Below, piece after piece: positions 33,819 through 38,997 of a stretch of 38,997 nucleotides of DNA (within the stretch, counting starts at the first letter, position 1; each line of letters opens with the position of its first letter). Origin of the DNA: Chytridium lagenaria (Eukaryota; Chytridiomycota; Chytridiomycetes; Chytridiales; Chytridiaceae); NCBI GenBank assembly GCA_025449115.1, contig JAHLKC010000224.1, positions 1 through 38,997 on the forward strand, in the 5' to 3' direction. The notes beneath the pieces were generated by a model. That model was not told the origin of the DNA and did not search any database. It saw nothing but the letters and a program-made list of their open reading frames with translations. Position numbers and translations under genes: made by a program.

Positions 33819-33899
33819 AGATATGGTTTTTTTTGGCAACACCTTGATCAAAAACACAAATCTCTTCCGAGTGCGTTGACAAGTCAACTCTGGAAAGGA
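33819..33899. promoter_or_regulatory. 81-bp divergent promoter between MFS and CFAP251
   Basis: Only 81 bp separate the proposed start codons of the minus-strand MFS gene and the plus-strand CFAP251 gene, so their transcripts must share a promoter or overlap at their 5' ends. A GGCAAC at about 33834-33839 resembles an RFX X-box half-site, but the other half is not visible. If the MFS start is 33703, the space is 196 bp. Confidence 0.5.
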
Positions 33900-36800
33900 A
33901 TGGACAACATCAGTGTGTTGGTGAGTGTGCGGCGGCGTCAGAGCATCATTCAACATTGTATCCGTATCCTCATTAAAAGTGGGATGGTGAATTCTTATTA
34001 TTGCGGTTCTTTTCTGTAGAATCTGTCATGGACATTTGGGCTTAACAAGGGAATTCATGGCGGAGTCCACAATCTGTCTGATGGGGGATCGAGAAAAGGT
34101 GAGGGGTAGCCCACACTTCTTCTAAAAAAACCGCTCAATACTAACACATGTGATGATAGGTGATATTCTACACATCCTCACATACCGGAGTTCTCTACGA
34201 TTGGGTAAACGGCCGTCAACAACTCCTCCAAGGCCATGTAAGCCCGCCCCACCTACCACCTCTAACCCACCCCACCACCTCAGTGCAACCAAATCTCCGC
34301 AACAGCCATCACCTCTGACCGCCGTTGGATCGTCACAGCCGACAAAGGTCCCAACTCCCTCCTCATTGTGTGGGACACAACCCCTCAACTCGGGTTCTAC
34401 CCTAACCCCTTCAAAGCCGTGACCAAACCCCTGGATCCGCAGGGTCAGGTGTATCGAGTGTTCCAGGGTTTCAGGGGATGAACGCGCTGCCCATTAAGAC
34501 GCTTTTTGATCTTCATGATAAAACGGGGGTGGTTGCGGCGGAATTTTCGAGCGATTCAAAGTATTTGTTTACGTTGGGAAATGGTGCGTTCTTGTTTTTT
34601 GTATTCTTTAAAAGTTTTAACGGGATCCCGGTTCTTATGTCTTTCTTCTCTTTTCTTGTGACTTTTCTTTTTTTTTCCGGTTCTTATTTCTTTCTTCTTT
34701 GTTCTTGTGCCTTTTCTTTTTTTTATAGAGGCGAAACAGACGTTGGCAATTTGGGATTGGACGACCGAGTCCGATAAACCAATGATACACGTTCAAGTAC
34801 AGGGTCAACCCCAGGTTCGCCCTTCCATCCCCCCATTTCTCACCATCACAGAAATGCATCCGCGTCAACCCCGAAGACCCCTTTGAAGTTCTCACCAACG
34901 GTGACATGAGTGTGAATTTCTTCACCTGGGAGCGAGACGGGACCATCTCCCAACACATCCCGCGGCTCAGTTCAAAGTAAACCCCTTTCTTCAAACGCTC
35001 TACTAAACGGTTTAGGGATTTCAAACATACCCCATCAGGGTTCATGTCATCGTCGTTCATCCCCACCACCAATCAATCTGTGACGACGACGGCGGATGGG
35101 GATGTGGTGGTGTGGACGGATAGGTCGTTGAATAATTTGAGTGTTCCGTTGGAGAGGGGGAAGAAAGCGGCTGTCAAGTTTATGAGGTAAGATACGGGCA
35201 TGTTGGGTGATGGGTTTGCTGATGTTGGAAGGTTGCATAATGGATCGATTAATTTTTTGACGCCGTTGAATAAAAAATATATTATCACGGGGGGGATGAT
35301 GGGCATGTCAAGATTTTCGATTTGCAGGTAATATCTCGCGCAGTGTAGTCCCACTTTTCTATTTTTATTGTATAGCCACTTTGTTTCAGTTTAATTTGGC
35401 TGTTGGCATTTTTTCTATAAAAAAAAAAAAACTAACCCCTTTATCTTACGCCTAGTTCCGCTGATCCTTTGGTTCGAACGTTTACGCTCAGGTCCCATCA
35501 GTTCCATCTCCTTCAGCAGTCAAAGCTGGATGGACACGGATGCCATAGACTGTAAGTCCAAACCACATGACACATTTACCAATAAAACAAACAGCGGTAA
35601 TCGAGGGCTACGACATCCCTGAATTCATCGTGGCCACAAAGCAAGCCAAAATCATTCTTCTCTCCAACAACTCCACGATCGTGGGGAGGGGTGATGGAAG
35701 AGTTCAGTCTCCGAGAGCTACCGTGTCGAGAGAGAGGAATGGGGAGAAGGTGCATTCTACAAGTGGGGTGAGTTGAAGGAGGGTTTTTTGACGGTGAATA
35801 ATGTTATGGTTAGGCTCCGTTCGTGCAACCCGTGGTGGCGGCGCAATACGATAAAGTCTATGGTCTCTGCGCTCACCCTTCCCAACCCCATTTCGCCGTC
35901 GCCGGACATAGCGGTACGCCACCCCCCTTTCTTCAATAGAAATCTGATCCTTTTGCAGGTTTGATCCAACTCTGGGATTATACCACAAAGCAAACTGATT
36001 GCATCCCGCAAATTTGAAGAAACGCGTCTTCAGGATGGTCAAATCCCCGAAGGCACCGTCACCACACCGTCAGGAACGTCGGTGTTCTCGCAATTCAATT
36101 TCAGCGGGATCCAGGCATCTGACCAGCAGGGCCAGAGCGCGCAGGAGAAGGAGAAACGGTTGCAACAGATGAGGAAGGGACAGAAGGAACAACCACCGGA
36201 TGTGTTGAAAGTTCAGACCATTGCGTATTCGCATGATGGAGGGCTTATTGGTATGATGGTTTTTGGTTTACTTTTTTGGATGTGAATGGCTGATGCGTGT
36301 TGGTAGCCGCTGGTTTTGCAAATGGTACCGTGAGGCTTTTGAATTCTCTCACGTTGGCGGATCACGATGGGCCAAGGAACCCTCAAGGGATGAAACTTGC
36401 CAACCATTGGAACGTTTCGAAACACGCCATCATCCTCGCGTCCTTCTCCACGTGTGGTTCGTACCTTGCGTTTGCGGATGCCGGGCATGCGGTGACGTTG
36501 TTTAGAAAGGAGTTGAAGGTGGGACCGAAAAAGGATATTCAGGGACAGGGACCTGCTATTGAACGACTTGCTGCGGGGACGTTGTCGGTGCAGTGGGTGT
36601 TTATTGGGAGGTGTCAGGCGCATTTTAAACCCATCATATGTATGTCTGCGGTGTGTGTGGGGGGTTTTTAATTAATTGGTTTGTAGCGTTGATTTTCATC
36701 CCGACGGCTACCGAGACGCATACGTTGAGACTTGTTTCAGTGTCAAAGGATCGACACGTTGCGGAATACGATATCGCAGGTTCCACCATCACAGGCGGGA

Positions 36801-38336
36801 TGACGCTGAAATCCCTTAAACGTATTGAACAATCCGCGATTCCACTTGCCGCCACCCTCTTCACTCGACCACCCTCAGCGCATTCCAAGCCCCATCAAGA
36901 CGGTCAGGAGCCGTCCTCGATGGCTTCCGATTTTTTTGTGTTGACGGCGAATTCCGAGTTTAAGATGAAGTTGCAGAATGCCAACACGCAGATGTGTCGA
37001 AAGACGGTGTTGGGACCGACTTATGGAGGGTTGTTGACGAATTTGAAGGTGGTGCAGGAGACGGAGGGGGGGGCAAAGTATTTGGCTTATGCGACGAGGG
37101 AGAAGGTGGTGGGGATTGTTTAAGTTGCCGTTGGATGGTAATCCGCATAGGTCTATGGGGTTGATTGCGCATCCTTGTTCGGTAAGTCGATGCTGCTTAA
37201 ATTATATTTTTTTTTTTGAGGTCAAGCGTGGGTTTGGTGAACATACGGTTTCTGACAGCAGCGTATTTAGATTTCAAACATTGTCACAAGCTATGATGGT
37301 TCGTATCTCCTCACCGCTGGAATTGAGGACGGGACAGTTCACATGTGGGCGATGCATCCCAATGCCCTTGAAGCCCAAATCAGCATTGGCGGGAAAGGTA
37401 TTGAGCCTTTCCTCAACATGCTCGATCCCTCTGGCTCTGGAGTTGAAGGCTCAATCTATAAAGAAATGGAGGACTATTTCTATTATGCGCAGCTTCGAAC
37501 GTGAGATTTTTCATGTCTATTTTTTATTTTTCTATTTTAACGCGACATCCATAGACAAGGCGAGGACGCTACGAATGCGAGATTGATTCAGGAAACGGTG
37601 GAATTGTCTGAAGTCCCTAGTATCATGCAGGCGATGGGATTTTACCCGTCTGCACAAGAGATTGAGGATATGGTGAATGAGGTCAAGTTTTCGAGGATTG
37701 AGGAGGGAGAACTCGTTGATAGTATCTCGTTTGCGGATTTAATCAAGCGTAAGTCTTTTTTATTTATTTATTTAATATTTATTTTGTTTACATCAAAACA
37801 CGCCCCCCCCTCCTGCTGTTTCTAATTCTGTATAATAGTGTTTGTGAACCACCGTCCCGTCTTTGAGTACACCGAATCCGACCTCCTCACTGCCCTCGTC
37901 CAAGCTATCCGTCTAGAACCTGGTCGCCTCCACGAAAACAACCTTCCCACACGTCTCCGCGACACTGACACTGTCACCAAGGCCGGTCTCCTCTCTCTAC
38001 TCCAACAATACGGTACGCCTATTCCCTCGCGTCTCGCCATTAATCCTATTTTTTTTTTTTTTTTTGAAAATAGGTGAGACCATGTCTAAAACCGACTTTG
38101 ACACGGCTTTCCGCGCGCTTCTGATCAATGAACCCAATTACAATGGTGTGTTGAGTGAGAAATTTGCGGCAAGGGAGTTTATTGAGAATGTGCTTGGATT
38201 GCAGCCTGTGAGCGCGTACCCTGTTGCAGCACAACCTGTTGCAGCAGCAGCAGCAGCAGCAGCAGGTGGTGGAGGAGGAGGAGTTGGAGCAGCGTTGAAG
38301 AAGGGAGGGATATTTGGGGTTTCTAAGTGGCAATGA
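33900..38336 (+). CDS. CFAP251: CFAP251 (WDR66), axonemal WD-repeat protein
   Basis: Short exon 1 MDNISVL (33900-33920, GTGAGT donor) joins NLSWTFGLNKGIHGGVHNLS at 34020, the family's start. WD-repeat segments follow: YTSSHTGVLYDWVNGRQQLL, RRWIVTADKGPNSLLIVWDT, KQTLAIWDW, and on through AAGFANGTVRLLNSL and LVSVSKDRHVAEYD. The C-terminus has GIEDGTVHMWAMHP, YYAQLRTQGEDATNARLI, SEVPSIMQAMGFYPSAQEIE and an EF-hand-like region (LFVNHRPVFEYTE...GLLSLLQQYGE), exactly as in WDR66. CFAP251 belongs to the calmodulin- and spoke-associated complex at radial spoke RS3 and modulates flagellar beating. About eight one-base breaks in G, C and T runs (for example near 34084, 34465, 35293, 35695 and 37122) interrupt the frame. 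The protein ends in a poly-Ala/poly-Gly tract and GGIFGVSKWQ. It has many introns of about 40-110 nt. Confidence 0.9.
38241..38279 (+). repeat. GCA then GGN trinucleotide repeat in CFAP251
   Basis: Eight GCA units (38241-38264) followed by GGT/GGA units encode poly-Ala then poly-Gly just before the C-terminus of CFAP251. It is likely length-variable and not part of the conserved domain. Confidence 0.85.
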
Positions 38337-38814
38337 GAATGGGTCGAGCAGAGGGTCGAGTGCAGGCACGGACAGAACGCCCAAAGAGGCTGTTAAATAA
38401 AATAATATGATAAATTTAAAAAAAGAATAATAAAAATTAATTTTAGTAATAAATCTTATAGAATAAGTCTATATAGCTCGTGCAAAACCAAAGTTTATTA
38501 TGTAATTAACCCATAGTAATAAATAACAAAAATGAATTTATATATTTATTAACACTGACAATCTCTTTTCTTTCTTTTTTCTTTTTTAATAAAATAGTTT
38601 ATTTTAGTTAATATATTATTAGTGACACAAGAGATCATTGATAATAATAATTACATGGTCACGAGGGTTTCAATTATATCTACTATTACTATTATTTATT
38701 TAATCCATAATCCATCCCATCCACCTCTCATTGATATAACTTCACTCTATCACTCTATCACTCTATCCTACTCTATCCTACTATATACTCTATATACATA
38801 TTATACAGAGAGAG
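38337..38814. other. AT-rich spacer with CACTCTAT microsatellite
   Basis: Very AT-rich 3' flank of CFAP251 and promoter of the next gene. Three CACTCTAT units and two CTATCCTACT-type units lie at about 38742-38782. No gene is supported. Confidence 0.6.
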
Positions 38815-38997
38815 ATGTCTGCTCATTTGAAAAAGAACCTTCCAAGGTACACTTGGCTGATGTTGCAAAGCACAACAAGGTATTATATATATTTATTATT
38901 ATTAGTGTGTATATTATTATTCTATTACTACTAGTATGTTTGTATTAAGAGTAGATGTCTATATTATTGTATACGAGATATTCATCATCTCATCTCA
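38815..38997 (+). CDS. 5' end of a cytochrome b5-domain protein (partial)
   Basis: An ATG at 38815 begins MSAHLKK, and one frame over the sequence reads EPSKVHLADVAKHNK up to a clean donor CACAACAAG|GTATTA at 38880. KVxLxDVAKHN is the first strand and helix of a cytochrome b5 heme/steroid-binding domain, normally followed by xxDxWxxI. One extra A in the A5 run at 38830-38834 would put the ATG and the domain in one frame. The rest of the gene is beyond the window, so plain cytochrome b5, a desaturase, a reductase and other b5-fusion enzymes cannot be told apart. The bases after 38879 are intron. Confidence 0.6.

Overview
The window is about 39 kb of eukaryotic nuclear DNA, most likely from a zoosporic fungus (Chytridiomycota or a relative). 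Three observations support this. Genes are interrupted by many small GT-AG introns of about 41-135 nt with TTAAC or CTAAC-like branch sites. There are typical fungal genes, such as a GATA factor and fungal-type MFS and MBL-fold proteins. There are also two cilium genes, an OFD1-like centriolar protein and CFAP251 (WDR66), which only flagellated fungi keep. No tRNA, rRNA or CRISPR array was recognised.

Layout. 1-3.1 kb: gene-poor, with a short relic resembling the end of an LTR-retrotransposon integrase, small tandem duplications and inverted repeats. 3.1-7.0 kb: two divergently transcribed four-helix membrane proteins with a claudin/PMP22-like signature. 7.2-11.5 kb (-): OFD1-like gene with about 19 exons. 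12.0-13.1 kb (+): unrecognised gene divergent from it. 14.0-15.7 kb (-): GATA zinc-finger regulator. 15.7-18.6 kb: long AT-rich spacer with a lysine-rich reading frame. 18.7-22.1 kb (-): large disordered protein. 22.5-24.1 kb (-): MBL-fold hydrolase. 24.3-26.4 kb (-): SMG9, an NMD factor. 26.9-31.1 kb (-): 2-oxoglutarate dehydrogenase E1. 32.2-33.8 kb (-): MFS transporter. 33.9-38.3 kb (+): CFAP251. 38.8 kb to the edge (+): start of a cytochrome b5-domain gene.

The genes do not form one pathway. OFD1 (centriole/transition zone) and CFAP251 (radial spoke/calmodulin complex of the axoneme) both serve the zoospore flagellum. KGD1 is TCA cycle, SMG9 is mRNA surveillance, and the GATA factor is transcription.

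The most important overall observation is technical. Almost every long gene, including the conserved KGD1, is broken by single-base insertions or deletions, nearly all in mononucleotide runs (nine in KGD1 alone). Restoring one base at each gives the expected family sequence. This looks like an unpolished, homopolymer-error-prone assembly rather than pseudogenes, so the CDS spans below are gene spans that cross introns and these frame breaks.
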